Source: Lachnospiraceae bacterium (GTDB lineage Bacteria > Bacillota > Clostridia > Lachnospirales > Lachnospiraceae). Taken from it: 64,000 nt of DNA. The first letter of the stretch is position 1; each line of letters opens with the position of its first letter. The notes under the pieces were generated by a model. That model had not been told where the DNA came from, did not search any database, and was given only the letters and a program-made list of their open reading frames with translations. The stretch is from the NCBI GenBank assembly GCA_017439675.1, contig JAFSIQ010000043.1:1-64000 (forward strand). The letters run 5' to 3'. Made by a program: the position numbers and the translations under genes. Positions 25,237-34,241 of the stretch are shown piece by piece.

Positions 25237-26775
25237 CTACTTGTTACTTTTCCGAAAAGAGTGATAAATTCGTCCCTTTTTCAACGAAGCACCACGATAC
25301 TCAGCCAATTCGCTAACTGTAACCAACTGATATCCCATTCGTCGAAGCTGTGGGATAATGGTAAGGCTAGCATCTCTTGTCGGTTTATAAATATCATGCA
25401 TCAGCACAACATCACCATCACGAACATTTCCTATCACGCTTTGGACCGTCTTACTGCTATTACGGTGTTCCCAATCTCTTGTATCAATAGACCAAAGTAT
25501 AACCGGCTTATTAACAACAGTAGCAACACGTTCGTTCACATCTCCCCCGGGTGGGCGCATAACAGTTGCATTCTTCCCTGTAATCTTTTTAATCTTTTTG
25601 TCTGTTGAAGCAATCTCATTTCGAATTTCTTCGTTAGAGCGGAACGACAACATCGGATGAGAATATGTATGATTACCAATTTCGCATCCTGACTTATAAG
25701 CCTTTTGAACCGCTTGCTTATGGGCGTCTATATTACACCCCAATACAAAAAATGTCGCTTTAGCGTTGTTGTCTTTTAGACACTTCACAATGTCCTCCGT
25801 GTAACTGCTTGGTCCATCATCATAGGTAAGTGCTACCATTTTCTTACTTGGATTAATGGTGGTTGCCCATACCTTGTATGGCTTACTACTTTCTCCTTTC
25901 ATCACCTTTCCGTTCACAGTGACCGTTGCCAAAATCTTATATTGATAGCTTTCACCAGAAACCACCCTGTCATCTCTATAATATAGCTTTGCTGTCTTTC
26001 CCAACAATTGATATTTACCCTTTGAATTTTGTTTGTAAATGTAATAGGAATCTGCGCCAGACACTTTAGACCACGTAAGCTTAATCTTGTTGTTTTCATA
26101 AGTACTTACAAGCTTAGGTGCAGATAATTTCAAATGTGCATATACTGCTTCGCATTTGTCACTTTGCCACTTCTTATTTTTTTTATTACATGCAACAATT
26201 CTATAGTAATATGTAGTCCCTCTAGAAACTTGATAATCCGTATACGAATTCTCCTTAACTGTAGTTAATTTCGTATAGCCGGAATCTTTCTTAGTACTTC
26301 GATACACAGTATAATAATTCGCCTTCTTTACCTTGTTCCATGTCACCAGTACACGAGATTGCTTAATTACCTTTGTGCGTAGTCCCGAAGGTGGTGGCAA
26401 AGCCACTTTCACCATTACTGGTTCACTCTCCTTTACAATTACATTTTCCGATATTTCAACAATCTTATATCCATATGTCTTTCCAAGCGCGACCTCCTGA
26501 TCGTAACAAAAAACAGTCCCTCTTTGACCGGATAACGTTGCAAGCAAGCTATATGATTTTCCACCGTCCTTGCTTTTGTATATCTGAAAACAGTCCGTCT
26601 CACTCTCTGATTCCCATTGTAGCACAACATTCTTCATATCCTGTACATTTGCTTGTAATTCCAAACTCCCTTTTGCATATACTGGCATACATACTGCAAA
26701 TAATAGCACACAAAAAAACACTGTAATTATGCATCTACAACTCAATCGTATTCTTCTCTTTGGTATCAATGCCAT
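25237..26775 (-). CDS. Exported polysaccharide deacetylase with FN3-like domains
   Basis: 512 residues. A signal/anchor (about 15-34) leads to three fibronectin type III-like domains (about 36-300), with recurring W-S/V-N-A-Y-Y patterns such as VTWNKVKKANYYTVYRS and LTWSKVSGADSYYIYK. The C-terminal NodB domain (about 310-500) has ALTYDDGPSS (motif 1 Asp-Asp), GNHTYSHP (metal His pair), MRPPGGD (Arg), ILWSIDTRDW and VLMHDIY. All active-site residues are intact, so it is a metal-dependent de-N-acetylase, probably of peptidoglycan or another surface glycan. A TTG two codons in has a better-spaced GAAGGG. Confidence 0.92.
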   Translation of the reverse strand: MALIPKRRIRLSCRCIITVFFCVLLFAVCMPVYAKGSLELQANVQDMKNVVLQWESESETDCFQIYKSKDGGKSYSLLATLSGQRGTVFCYDQEVALGKTYGYKIVEISENVIVKESEPVMVKVALPPPSGLRTKVIKQSRVLVTWNKVKKANYYTVYRSTKKDSGYTKLTTVKENSYTDYQVSRGTTYYYRIVACNKKNKKWQSDKCEAVYAHLKLSAPKLVSTYENNKIKLTWSKVSGADSYYIYKQNSKGKYQLLGKTAKLYYRDDRVVSGESYQYKILATVTVNGKVMKGESSKPYKVWATTINPSKKMVALTYDDGPSSYTEDIVKCLKDNNAKATFFVLGCNIDAHKQAVQKAYKSGCEIGNHTYSHPMLSFRSNEEIRNEIASTDKKIKKITGKNATVMRPPGGDVNERVATVVNKPVILWSIDTRDWEHRNSSKTVQSVIGNVRDGDVVLMHDIYKPTRDASLTIIPQLRRMGYQLVTVSELAEYRGASLKKGRIYHSFRKSNK

Positions 26776-26784
26776 CCCTTCTTT

Positions 26785-28818
26785 CTATAAGGTTTCTTCT
26801 TCTATCTTCTTCTCTTTCCTGCCACCCAAAAGTGCTACTCCTATCGGAATGCAGATAAGTGCAATCACCGCCATGCCTACCATAACCGGAACAGTCATAG
26901 TATCATCATTTAAGAATGTAATTTCACTTCCGTAAAAAAGCACCCAAACTGCAAATCCATTATTTAGGAAATGAATTAAGGAGGAACACAGAATACTTCC
27001 TGACTTGTAAATCATATAAGCAAGTGCCACACCTAAAATCGCCGTTGGCAAAAGCTTAATCATACTCATATGACTAATTCCAAACAATATGGACACAATA
27101 ACAATAGCCTTCGGCAAGCTCAATCGATTCCTAAATGCGGTAAACATATAGCCGCGGAATAAAATCTCCTCACACACAGCCGGCAGTAACGCCATAAGGA
27201 GCAAACCTGGAACAAATGAAACCCCGTCTAACAATTGCATATAACCCTCATCTAACGCCTCACTATCACTTGGAAATACCATACTAAGCAGACTACTAGC
27301 AAGGAGATTGAAGCATATTGCTCCCACACCTAGTATAATCGTTCCGAACAGTGCTTTCACCGTTGGAAGCTTCAACGCAAATGTTGTCTTCATATCCGCC
27401 TTAATATAAATTGCTGCCAGTATCGGCAACACTCCAATGAATGCCTGTTGTACCACAAGCCCTACTGGTAAAGATACGGATGTGGACACAATACCACCTA
27501 CATATACCATAAGTAGTAACGCCACAACCAAAATCAACAAACTTTCCTGTACACTTGGTAAACTACCTTTCTTAATGTTGGAACGCTTTTCAAATAACTT
27601 GATTCCGCTTAAGGATTCACCAAACAAAATATTCTCGCTGTTGTATATCTTAGCAAGCACCCACACTGAAATAAAAGCGTATATAATATTGCTAAGTAAG
27701 ACCAAAACAATCAGAGTAAAATCATACTTGAACACCAACAAATTCTTAATCAAAAGACAGATATTCACTACTGGCACCAATGCTGTCGTAGAAGTCAACT
27801 CAATGGTCGGAATAATGCCAACGTATCCAGTAAGCATAACAACCAAAGAAATCGGTGTCACATAATTGTTGGCCTCCTTAAAACTCTTCGCAAAAGCACA
27901 TACAATCATGGTAATTGCACTGATGAATAACGAAAACGCAACCACACAAACAACTGTAATTAAAATTGCCGGAATAAATGTTCCAATCTCTAACTCACTA
28001 GCACCATCAGAAAGTGCAGTCATTGTAGAATACAAGTACACCACTACAATTCCCATAGACAACACATTCATAAGTACCGACACTACTGCAATAGTCGCCA
28101 CCGACAAAAACTTACTTGCAATCAACTCTAAGTTTCCTACCGGCAATGTGAGTAAGGTCTCCAAAGTTCCTCGTTCCTTCTCGCCCGCCGTAGCATCAAT
28201 CGCCGGATAGATACAACCCATCACAATACTTGTAATTAACAAAAACGGAATAATGCCACCCAACATACTACCCATAGAACTCTCATTGCTTGATTGGTCA
28301 TCCATAGTTGCCACTACTGGATAGAGCAATTTATCCACGTCAAGCCCCTGTTCTCTCGCATTATCCTCTGCTACCTTGGCGGAATAACTTTCAATCTCTT
28401 CTTTCAGCATTCCTGCCGCAGTATTAGAACTGGTATTGGCATACATATAATGAATCTCATAGGTCAACTGACTCTCTGTCTCATTTACCGTAATGTATAC
28501 ATCAATCTCCTCTGCTTCTAAATCCGCTTTCACATCCTTAGACTCCACCTCTTCTAAAATGTAATCTAATTCATCCGCATCTCCTGAAATCCAGTCATTC
28601 AACGCTTCTCTGTGTTCTTCAGAAACATTATCATATGCTATATAATAGGTACTAGTTTCCTGCTCCTCCATAACCAAAGTCATAATCTGCATAATCACTA
28701 AGAACAACAATGGATAGAGCAATACCGGTAGCACTACCATGGTTAAAATAGTCTTTTTATCCCTGATAACATCTAATATCTCTTTTTTGTAAAGTGTACC
28801 CAACTGTCTATAATTCAT
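26785..28818 (-). CDS. ABC-2 permease fused to a CPBP protease (NatB-like)
   Basis: 677 residues. The N-terminal part (about 1-400) is an ABC-2 exporter permease of the NatB/YhaP type, with a first helix near 20-42, a large extracytoplasmic domain (about 45-185) and the coupling motif ATAGEKERGTLETLLTLPVG. The C-terminal part (about 440-670) is a CPBP protease with EEILFRGYMFTAFR and FGISHMSM carrying the Glu-Glu-Arg and His residues. GGGAGG precedes the ATG at 28818, which overlaps the ATPase stop by 11 nt. The fused protease may process what the transporter exports. Confidence 0.9.
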   Translation of the reverse strand: MNYRQLGTLYKKEILDVIRDKKTILTMVVLPVLLYPLLFLVIMQIMTLVMEEQETSTYYIAYDNVSEEHREALNDWISGDADELDYILEEVESKDVKADLEAEEIDVYITVNETESQLTYEIHYMYANTSSNTAAGMLKEEIESYSAKVAEDNAREQGLDVDKLLYPVVATMDDQSSNESSMGSMLGGIIPFLLITSIVMGCIYPAIDATAGEKERGTLETLLTLPVGNLELIASKFLSVATIAVVSVLMNVLSMGIVVVYLYSTMTALSDGASELEIGTFIPAILITVVCVVAFSLFISAITMIVCAFAKSFKEANNYVTPISLVVMLTGYVGIIPTIELTSTTALVPVVNICLLIKNLLVFKYDFTLIVLVLLSNIIYAFISVWVLAKIYNSENILFGESLSGIKLFEKRSNIKKGSLPSVQESLLILVVALLLMVYVGGIVSTSVSLPVGLVVQQAFIGVLPILAAIYIKADMKTTFALKLPTVKALFGTIILGVGAICFNLLASSLLSMVFPSDSEALDEGYMQLLDGVSFVPGLLLMALLPAVCEEILFRGYMFTAFRNRLSLPKAIVIVSILFGISHMSMIKLLPTAILGVALAYMIYKSGSILCSSLIHFLNNGFAVWVLFYGSEITFLNDDTMTVPVMVGMAVIALICIPIGVALLGGRKEKKIEEETL

Positions 28819-29575
28819 CCTGCACGCCTCCCTCGATATAAGCAAAAAACGCATCTCTTAAGTTGGTGGTTTGCGTCTCATCCTTTAATTCCTGTGGTGT
28901 ACCCGATGCAATAATATTGCCCTTGTCAATCATGACAATTCGGTCACACATAAACTCCGCTTCTTCCATATAGTGAGTGGAATATAGTACAGTTTTCCCT
29001 CGCTCCCGTTCCTGCTTCATAAAATCAATAATCGCCTTGGAACTGATAATATCCAATCCTAATGTTGGCTCATCAAATATGTAAATCTGAGGACTGTGAA
29101 TCAAACAGCGGGCGATAGAGGTTCTCTGCTTCTGTCCCGTAGAGAGTTTCTCGATACGATTATCAATAAACTCCCCCATGCTAAGCAGGTTACAGATTGA
29201 CCGAGTCCTCTCTTCTATCTCTTCCTTACTATATCCATATAGTTCTCCAAAAATCCCCAACATTTCCCGAACAGAAAATCTGCCATAAAGCTTAGTATTT
29301 TCCGATAGATATCCAATTCTTTCCTTCAGACTTTCCTTATCTGTAATCTCTGTTCCATCTTTATCTGTAATAAAAACCTGTCCACTTGTTGGCTCCATCA
29401 AGGAACCTAGCATGCGAAGCAAGGTTGTCTTTCCTGCACCATTGGGTCCGAGGATACCAAGAATCTCTCCGGCCTTCGCCTCAAAGCTCACGTGGTCCAC
29501 GGCATAAAATTCTTCCTTTTTGCCCTTTTTCAAGGTACGCACAAATTGCTTTGTTAAGTCTTTTGCTGCTATCAT
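28808..29575 (-). CDS. ABC transporter ATP-binding protein (NatA-like)
   Basis: The energy subunit for the permease-protease fusion next to it. 255 residues: Walker A GPNGAGKTTLL, Q-loop region IGYLSENTKLYGRF, signature KLSTGQKQRTSIARCL (LSTGQ), Walker B IYIFDEPTLGLD and H-loop LYSTHYMEEAE. This profile is that of NatA-type sodium or drug exporters. The ATG at 29575 is 7 nt after AGGAGG; an ATG two codons earlier is too close. The operon has tandem palindromes in its promoter. Confidence 0.92.
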   Translation of the reverse strand: MIAAKDLTKQFVRTLKKGKKEEFYAVDHVSFEAKAGEILGILGPNGAGKTTLLRMLGSLMEPTSGQVFITDKDGTEITDKESLKERIGYLSENTKLYGRFSVREMLGIFGELYGYSKEEIEERTRSICNLLSMGEFIDNRIEKLSTGQKQRTSIARCLIHSPQIYIFDEPTLGLDIISSKAIIDFMKQERERGKTVLYSTHYMEEAEFMCDRIVMIDKGNIIASGTPQELKDETQTTNLRDAFFAYIEGGVQDEL

Positions 29576-29637
29576 ATTCATTCCTCCTAATTATTGTAGA
29601 ACGATACACTTCGTTCTTTATCCAACACTCAGCAGAT

Positions 29638-29695
29638 TTGACAACTTTCCTTGTCACAATTGCATGATATCATTGACAACTTTCTTTGTCAACAT
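29638..29695 (-). promoter_or_regulatory. Promoter of the NatAB-like operon with tandem palindromes
   Basis: Minus-strand promoter TTGACA (29692-29687), 17 nt, TATCAT (29669-29664). Two copies of a palindrome TTGACAA-N6-TTGTCAA occur: 29673-29692 (perfect) and 29638-29657 (one mismatch), 35 bp centre to centre. One covers the -35 and the other lies past the start site. This is a likely repressor-binding pair; the regulator is not adjacent. Confidence 0.7.
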
Positions 29696-29734
29696 ATAAT
29701 TGATGAAATATTTAAAAGGTGTAATTTTAATGAA

Positions 29735-29778
29735 CCAAAAAACCTGAAAATGTCCATAAATCCAGCATTTTCAGGTTT
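29735..29778 (-). terminator. Intrinsic terminator of the CPBP gene at 29816
   Basis: AAACCTGAAAATG (13-bp perfect stem) with CATTTTCAGGTTT, then TTT on the minus strand. Confidence 0.88.
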
Positions 29779-29815
29779 CTTTTCATTATATTTACAGCAA
29801 CGATTCTCTATGTCA

Positions 29816-30829
29816 TTAAAACATGTTTCCAACTGCCACCACGATACAGAAGATACAACCAAGGATAAGCGGAACATTCCAAGGTCTTGTCTGCTTCACC
29901 TCACCCTTATCTCCGCATATATGCTTCCAACTCAAATCACGACCATTGATTTTGGCAATTACTTTTAGCAACAACACTGCCAGTACCAATCCGCCAATTG
30001 CCAACGGTGTCATCACTCCCATACTCAGCAAAATCTCTTGCTTGGATGGTGTTGCATTCATCATAGCATCAAAATCTATTGCTGCATATTCCGCAGAATA
30101 CTGTCCCAAAAACTCATAAATTTTTGGCAAAATATACATATAAGATGTATTCACTCCATTAAACAATAAGTGTAAAATCATAGTGGACACCAACGAGCCG
30201 GTTGCTTCCACCAAGAAAGCAAACACTACACCCAAATACACCGCATACATAATCTGGTTAAAGTTTCCGTGCATCAGACCAAAGGTCAGAGCACTAACCA
30301 CAACTCCAGTTAAAACAGAACGCTTACGAAACGCCCCATAGATTACACCACGAAACGCCAATTCCTCCACCACTCCAGGAAGACAACCCACTACTAAAAT
30401 TCCCAACCACATGGGAATGGATTGCAGCATGCCATAAACGGACGTGCTCACCTCATTCTTTGCAAACAACTGACTGAGCAGATTGAGCCAACTCGCCATT
30501 GGACTTGCTACCATCAGCAAAACAATGGATAGAAAAAATGTGGATATCTTGTACTTTCGTACCAACATATCCGCTTTTAAAGACTGTCTCGTTGCAAAAA
30601 TATAAATGATAACACAAACAAACATATAGCCTTGTGTCATAAGAATCGATGCCAGAACCTGATGCTCCTGTGGAACCACCTCATAAACTGCCATCATCAC
30701 AAAAGACAATGGCAACTGTAATATCATAATCAGAAGGAAAAACAATCCTGCCACTTTCATAGCAGAATTGGTCTTTCTGACTTTAAGATTGATTTCTGGT
30801 GTTTCATTCATTTCATTCTCAAAGTCCAT
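29816..30829 (-). CDS. CPBP-family intramembrane metalloprotease
   Basis: 337 residues, about eight membrane helices. CPBP motif 1 is EELAFRGVIYGAFRKRS (Glu-Glu-Arg) and motif 2 is FGLMHGNFNQ (His); a later His-containing helix (ILHLLFNGVNT) supplies the last ligand. The family includes the Rce1/MroQ-type glutamate proteases. AAAGGAG lies 8 nt before the ATG. It sits in tandem after ridA and is the third CPBP domain in the window. The substrate is unknown. Confidence 0.88.
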   Translation of the reverse strand: MDFENEMNETPEINLKVRKTNSAMKVAGLFFLLIMILQLPLSFVMMAVYEVVPQEHQVLASILMTQGYMFVCVIIYIFATRQSLKADMLVRKYKISTFFLSIVLLMVASPMASWLNLLSQLFAKNEVSTSVYGMLQSIPMWLGILVVGCLPGVVEELAFRGVIYGAFRKRSVLTGVVVSALTFGLMHGNFNQIMYAVYLGVVFAFLVEATGSLVSTMILHLLFNGVNTSYMYILPKIYEFLGQYSAEYAAIDFDAMMNATPSKQEILLSMGVMTPLAIGGLVLAVLLLKVIAKINGRDLSWKHICGDKGEVKQTRPWNVPLILGCIFCIVVAVGNMF

Positions 30830-30842
30830 ATTTCATTCTCCT

Positions 30843-31223
30843 TTATTTCTTCAAGGCAATTGCTTCCATCTCAATCAACACATCCTTTGGGAGTCTTGCC
30901 ACTTCCACACAAGAACGAGCAGGGAACACACCAGTAAAATAGGTTGCATAGATTTCATTGAGCGCTGCAAAATCATTCATATCCTTGATGAAAACAGTAG
31001 TCTTAACCACATCCTCACAGGAAGATCCTGCCGCCTCTAGCAATGCCTTCATACTGTCAAATACACGGGTAGCCTGCACCTTAATATCTCCTTCTACCAC
31101 CTCACCGGTAGCCGGGTCAATTGGCACAACACCTGATGTATACACCATTCCATTTACCTCGATTGCCTGTGAGTAAGGTCCAATTGCCTGCGGCGCCTTA
31201 TCTGTCTTAATTACTTGTTTCAT
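30843..31223 (-). CDS. ridA: RidA-family enamine/imine deaminase
   Basis: Hydrolyses reactive 2-aminoacrylate-type enamines released by PLP enzymes, protecting metabolism. 126 residues, the family's usual size. It has [20 protein letters not shown] and the active-site Arg region [19 protein letters not shown], with the terminal Glu (IEMEAIA). The conserved Arg that defines functional RidA is present. It is followed after 13 nt by the CPBP gene and preceded by cvfB after 17 nt, so a three-gene run is likely. Cytosolic trimer by family. Confidence 0.95.
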   Translation of the reverse strand: MKQVIKTDKAPQAIGPYSQAIEVNGMVYTSGVVPIDPATGEVVEGDIKVQATRVFDSMKALLEAAGSSCEDVVKTTVFIKDMNDFAALNEIYATYFTGVFPARSCVEVARLPKDVLIEMEAIALKK

Positions 31224-31240
31224 GTTCCTTCCTCCTACTT

Positions 31241-32083
31241 CTATTTCTTATTGATTAACACAATGGTCTTCTCCCGAATCTCAATCTTACCTTCCTTAAG
31301 TAGACGTCCCACTGCGCGTTTAAATGCATTTTTACTCAGTCCCAGCTCTCTTCGAATTACCACTGGAGATGCTTTATCTGTAAATGGCAACACACCGTCA
31401 AAAGACAAGATAGCCTCATACACCATCTCACTATCCTCTTCCATCTGTTGGTAAGAAAGCTTCTGCATGGAAAGATTTAATTTTCCATCCTCACGAACTC
31501 CACTGACACGGAGAGGGAATGTATCTCCCACACGAACCTTGCGTTGTAATTCCTGCTCTGGAATCAATCCCTGATAACGATTATCCACTGCCACAAACGC
31601 TCCAAACTTCTCGTTTACCTGGTACACATATCCTTCCACCATATCACCCTTGTTATATGGCGACTGACTCTCCAAATGTTCATACAATTTCATCGTAACA
31701 CAAGGGCGATTACTCTTATCCATATACATATATACAAGATATTCCTGTCCTTCCCTTACCTTTCCCACCATTTCCTTAAATGGCAACAAGATATCCTTCT
31801 CGAGTCCCCAGTCCAAAAAGGCGCCAATGTTGCCCACAGACTTAACCTCTAGCTTTGCAATTTCTCCCAAAGTAATCTTAGGCTCATGCACCGTTGCAAT
31901 CGGCCTGTCTGAAGAATCCAGATATACAAATACACGAATCTCTCCACCTGCCTTCAGCCCTTCCGGCACCTGCTTTCTAGGAAGTAATATTGCTTCCTTA
32001 TCATTTTTGTCTTCCGCTAAGTAAACCCCAAATTCTTTTCCTCGCACTACCTTGAGTGTCTGCCATTTTCCAATCTCAATCAT
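31241..32083 (-). CDS. cvfB: CvfB-like S1 RNA-binding protein
   Basis: 280 residues in the CvfB layout: three OB-fold S1-type domains (about 5-65, 70-135 and 140-210; for example [20 protein letters not shown] and [20 protein letters not shown]) and a C-terminal winged helix (about 218-275, [20 protein letters not shown]). In staphylococci CvfB influences virulence gene expression by binding RNA, and the fold is well established. Here it is a general RNA-binding factor. A gene for ridA follows at 17 nt. Confidence 0.9.
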   Translation of the reverse strand: MIEIGKWQTLKVVRGKEFGVYLAEDKNDKEAILLPRKQVPEGLKAGGEIRVFVYLDSSDRPIATVHEPKITLGEIAKLEVKSVGNIGAFLDWGLEKDILLPFKEMVGKVREGQEYLVYMYMDKSNRPCVTMKLYEHLESQSPYNKGDMVEGYVYQVNEKFGAFVAVDNRYQGLIPEQELQRKVRVGDTFPLRVSGVREDGKLNLSMQKLSYQQMEEDSEMVYEAILSFDGVLPFTDKASPVVIRRELGLSKNAFKRAVGRLLKEGKIEIREKTIVLINKK

Positions 32084-32196
32084 AAGCTTCTCCTGTTCTA
32101 CCGTAGCATTTTCTAATGCCCAATGTTATTTGCGCCTATCACATTCTTCTCATACAATAAGTATTCTTATCACATCCAGAATCTTATTCTATCCTA

Positions 32197-32913
32197 TCAC
32201 ATTACTTCTACAATTACAAATGGACTTCTTTCCGCATCTGCAAAAACCACTTGACAGATGTCTCCACTGACATAAACGGATGGATACATCTTGTCTGAAA
32301 GTGTTGCTGCCTTGCGATAATCGACACGTAACTTTGTAATTACTTTGTCCTCTGGAAGATAATCCATAGATTCCTTCACATAGCGACCATTGTTCACGTG
32401 ATTGTTAGAATCTAAGAAGGAACGTTTTACCACAACCGGTTCCTCGCTTAAAAGCTTCTGTCTGCATTCCTCTCCCAGCATCTTAATCTTGCGCGGAGCG
32501 TATTCCATCTCAATCGCTGGCTCCAAATCGTAACCTTTCACATCCTCCTCAGTAGGCTTTATCGGACGCATATTTTCCACATCCATATGTAGCCAAATGG
32601 AGTTGGCCCTTGCAATCTGTTTCCCTTCCGCATCAATCATTTCAAAGTTACGATAGCCATACATGCTTTTAAACTCATACGGCCATGTACGCACCACAAT
32701 GTGTTCCATAAATTCCGGATAGCGGTCCACCTCAATCTGCCAACTGGATAAAAACCATGCCCGATGAGCCTTCGTGGTATAGCCCACACCACGTCCAATA
32801 ATCTCTGACTGAACCAACACACAATCCTGAAAGAACTGCGCAATCTCCGCCATATCAATTTTCAAGTCCTGTCTTACCTGTGAATAGGTAATCTCTCTTT
32901 CCATCTTATACAT
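32197..32913 (-). CDS. Acyl-ACP thioesterase
   Basis: Releases free fatty acid from acyl carrier protein. 238 residues, a double hot-dog fold typical of bacterial FatA/FatB-like enzymes. The catalytic region DSNNHVNNGRYVKE (Asn and His) lies near residue 165 in the second hot dog. The first carries GVGYTTKAHRAWFLSSWQIE. AGAGGG precedes the ATG at 6 nt. No fatty-acid genes adjoin it, so it is a stand-alone gene, as is common in gut Firmicutes. Confidence 0.9.
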   Translation of the reverse strand: MYKMEREITYSQVRQDLKIDMAEIAQFFQDCVLVQSEIIGRGVGYTTKAHRAWFLSSWQIEVDRYPEFMEHIVVRTWPYEFKSMYGYRNFEMIDAEGKQIARANSIWLHMDVENMRPIKPTEEDVKGYDLEPAIEMEYAPRKIKMLGEECRQKLLSEEPVVVKRSFLDSNNHVNNGRYVKESMDYLPEDKVITKLRVDYRKAATLSDKMYPSVYVSGDICQVVFADAERSPFVIVEVM

Positions 32914-32990
32914 AGTATACCCTCTTTCTTGCCTGTACCCTCAGTATAAAACAAAATCAAAAAGAAATAAATATTTTTTAAAAATAACCC

Positions 32991-33018
32991 TTGATTTTTG
33001 TTTTGAAATGTGTATAAT
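32991..33018 (+). promoter_or_regulatory. Promoter of tRNA-Gln
   Basis: TTGATT (32991-32996), 16 nt, TATAAT (33013-33018), then the mature tRNA begins 30 nt later. Confidence 0.75.
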
Positions 33019-33047
33019 AGTGTCTTGTGAGCGAAACAAATGCATAA

Positions 33048-33119
33048 TGGGGTATCGCCAAATGGTAAGGCAACGGACTCTGACTCCGTCATTTCAAGGT
33101 TCGAATCCTTGTACCCCAG
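33048..33119 (+). tRNA. tRNA-Gln (anticodon CTG)
   Basis: 72-nt cloverleaf. Acceptor arm TGGGGTA pairs with TACCCCA, discriminator G at 33119. D-arm region is CGCCAAATGGTAAGGC. Anticodon stem ACGGA/TCCGT holds loop CTCTGAC, giving anticodon CTG (reads CAG). The T-arm is CAAGG TTCGAAT CCTTG. No CCA is encoded, so it must be added by tRNA nucleotidyltransferase. It has its own promoter and terminator. Confidence 0.95.
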
Positions 33120-33124
33120 TTCCA

Positions 33125-33156
33125 AAGCAACCAAGTAATTGGTTGCTTTCTTTTAT
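33125..33156 (+). terminator. Intrinsic terminator of tRNA-Gln
   Basis: AAAGCAACCAA, loop GTAA, TTGGTTGCTTT, then CTTTT. An 11-bp perfect stem beginning 6 nt after the tRNA. Confidence 0.9.
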
Positions 33157-33198
33157 ATAGCGAATATCTATCACGGAGCAATTCAATTGCGACGTCTT

Positions 33199-34188
33199 CT
33201 ACTCCTCCAACAGCTTCTTCGCTTCCGCTTTCAACTGTTCTGCCAACCACACCGGTTTTATCACCTTTACCTCCGGACCAAACGCTCTCACCCAGCGAAC
33301 CACATCCGGCGCAATAGCCGTATGCTGATAAAACATAAGTCCGTCCTTTGTCTCTTCCATCCGTTTTGCTCTGGATGCTTCATACTCCTTCACATAACGG
33401 ACACTTTCTCCGGCAAACAATAATTCTAAATCCTCTGTGACACTGCCTGCAAGCTTTAAGAAACTTTCCTCTCGCACCACATTCTGCTTTTCAAAATGCT
33501 TATCTAACACATTGATTGTCTCGATTCTAGAAAGTCGGAATCTTCTCACCTCATTGCGCAACTCACAATAAGCTTCCACATTTAGATAATCATCCATTAA
33601 AATCAACTGATACGGATGTATCACACGCTTCGTAGACTCATCACTAGTAAAACTATAATATGTAATCTCTATCTTGTTCTGGTTATCAATGGCATTTTGC
33701 ACCATTTTCTGCAAAGTTCCGTCTATAACATCCTTACCACCCTGTTTTCTTCCTGCCTGTTTGAAGTGCCCACACAGCTGCTCAAACTGTCTTTGGTTCA
33801 ACGAAGCAGAATTCTCCACCATCTTATCAATAAAGGCACAGGCATGCTTACCCATTTCTAAATGTGCGTATCCTCGCAACATTTCCTTTGCAAAAGCAAG
33901 GGAAGCCAAATCTTCAATGGTAAGGTCCACGTTGCGAAGGGTATATTTATCCGCAAAGAAATAGACCTTCCCCCCTCGTTCCTCTTCGCAAATTCCATAG
34001 TTTTCCGACAGCTCATCAATATCTCTCGATATAGTTCTTCTGCTGACTTCAATGTCCCAGTTTTTCAAACGTTGCCTTATCTCCTCCGCTTGATACCCTC
34101 TTGGGTTCTCAGACAGCAACGACAATATATATATCTGTCGCTGTGACACTGACACGTCCTTCACTGAATATTCCTTCTCTTCCATCAT
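33199..34188 (-). CDS. WYL-domain transcriptional regulator
   Basis: About 329 residues. An N-terminal winged HTH (about 15-75) reads QRQIYILSLLSENPRGYQAE and VSRRTISRDIDELSENYGI. A C-terminal WYL domain (about 165-245) has IEITYYSFTSDE, HPYQLILMDDYLNVEAYCEL and RRFRLSRIETI; a WCX-like tail follows. WYL proteins sense small ligands or nucleic acids. The ATG at 34188 is 6 nt after GAGGAG. Last gene of the moxR operon, 53 nt after the GH3 gene. Confidence 0.88.
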   Translation of the reverse strand: MMEEKEYSVKDVSVSQRQIYILSLLSENPRGYQAEEIRQRLKNWDIEVSRRTISRDIDELSENYGICEEERGGKVYFFADKYTLRNVDLTIEDLASLAFAKEMLRGYAHLEMGKHACAFIDKMVENSASLNQRQFEQLCGHFKQAGRKQGGKDVIDGTLQKMVQNAIDNQNKIEITYYSFTSDESTKRVIHPYQLILMDDYLNVEAYCELRNEVRRFRLSRIETINVLDKHFEKQNVVREESFLKLAGSVTEDLELLFAGESVRYVKEYEASRAKRMEETKDGLMFYQHTAIAPDVVRWVRAFGPEVKVIKPVWLAEQLKAEAKKLLEE

Positions 34189-34241
34189 TCCATGCTCCTC
34201 TCCTTGTATCTCCACATCATTCACCGCGTACTCATGCCAAA

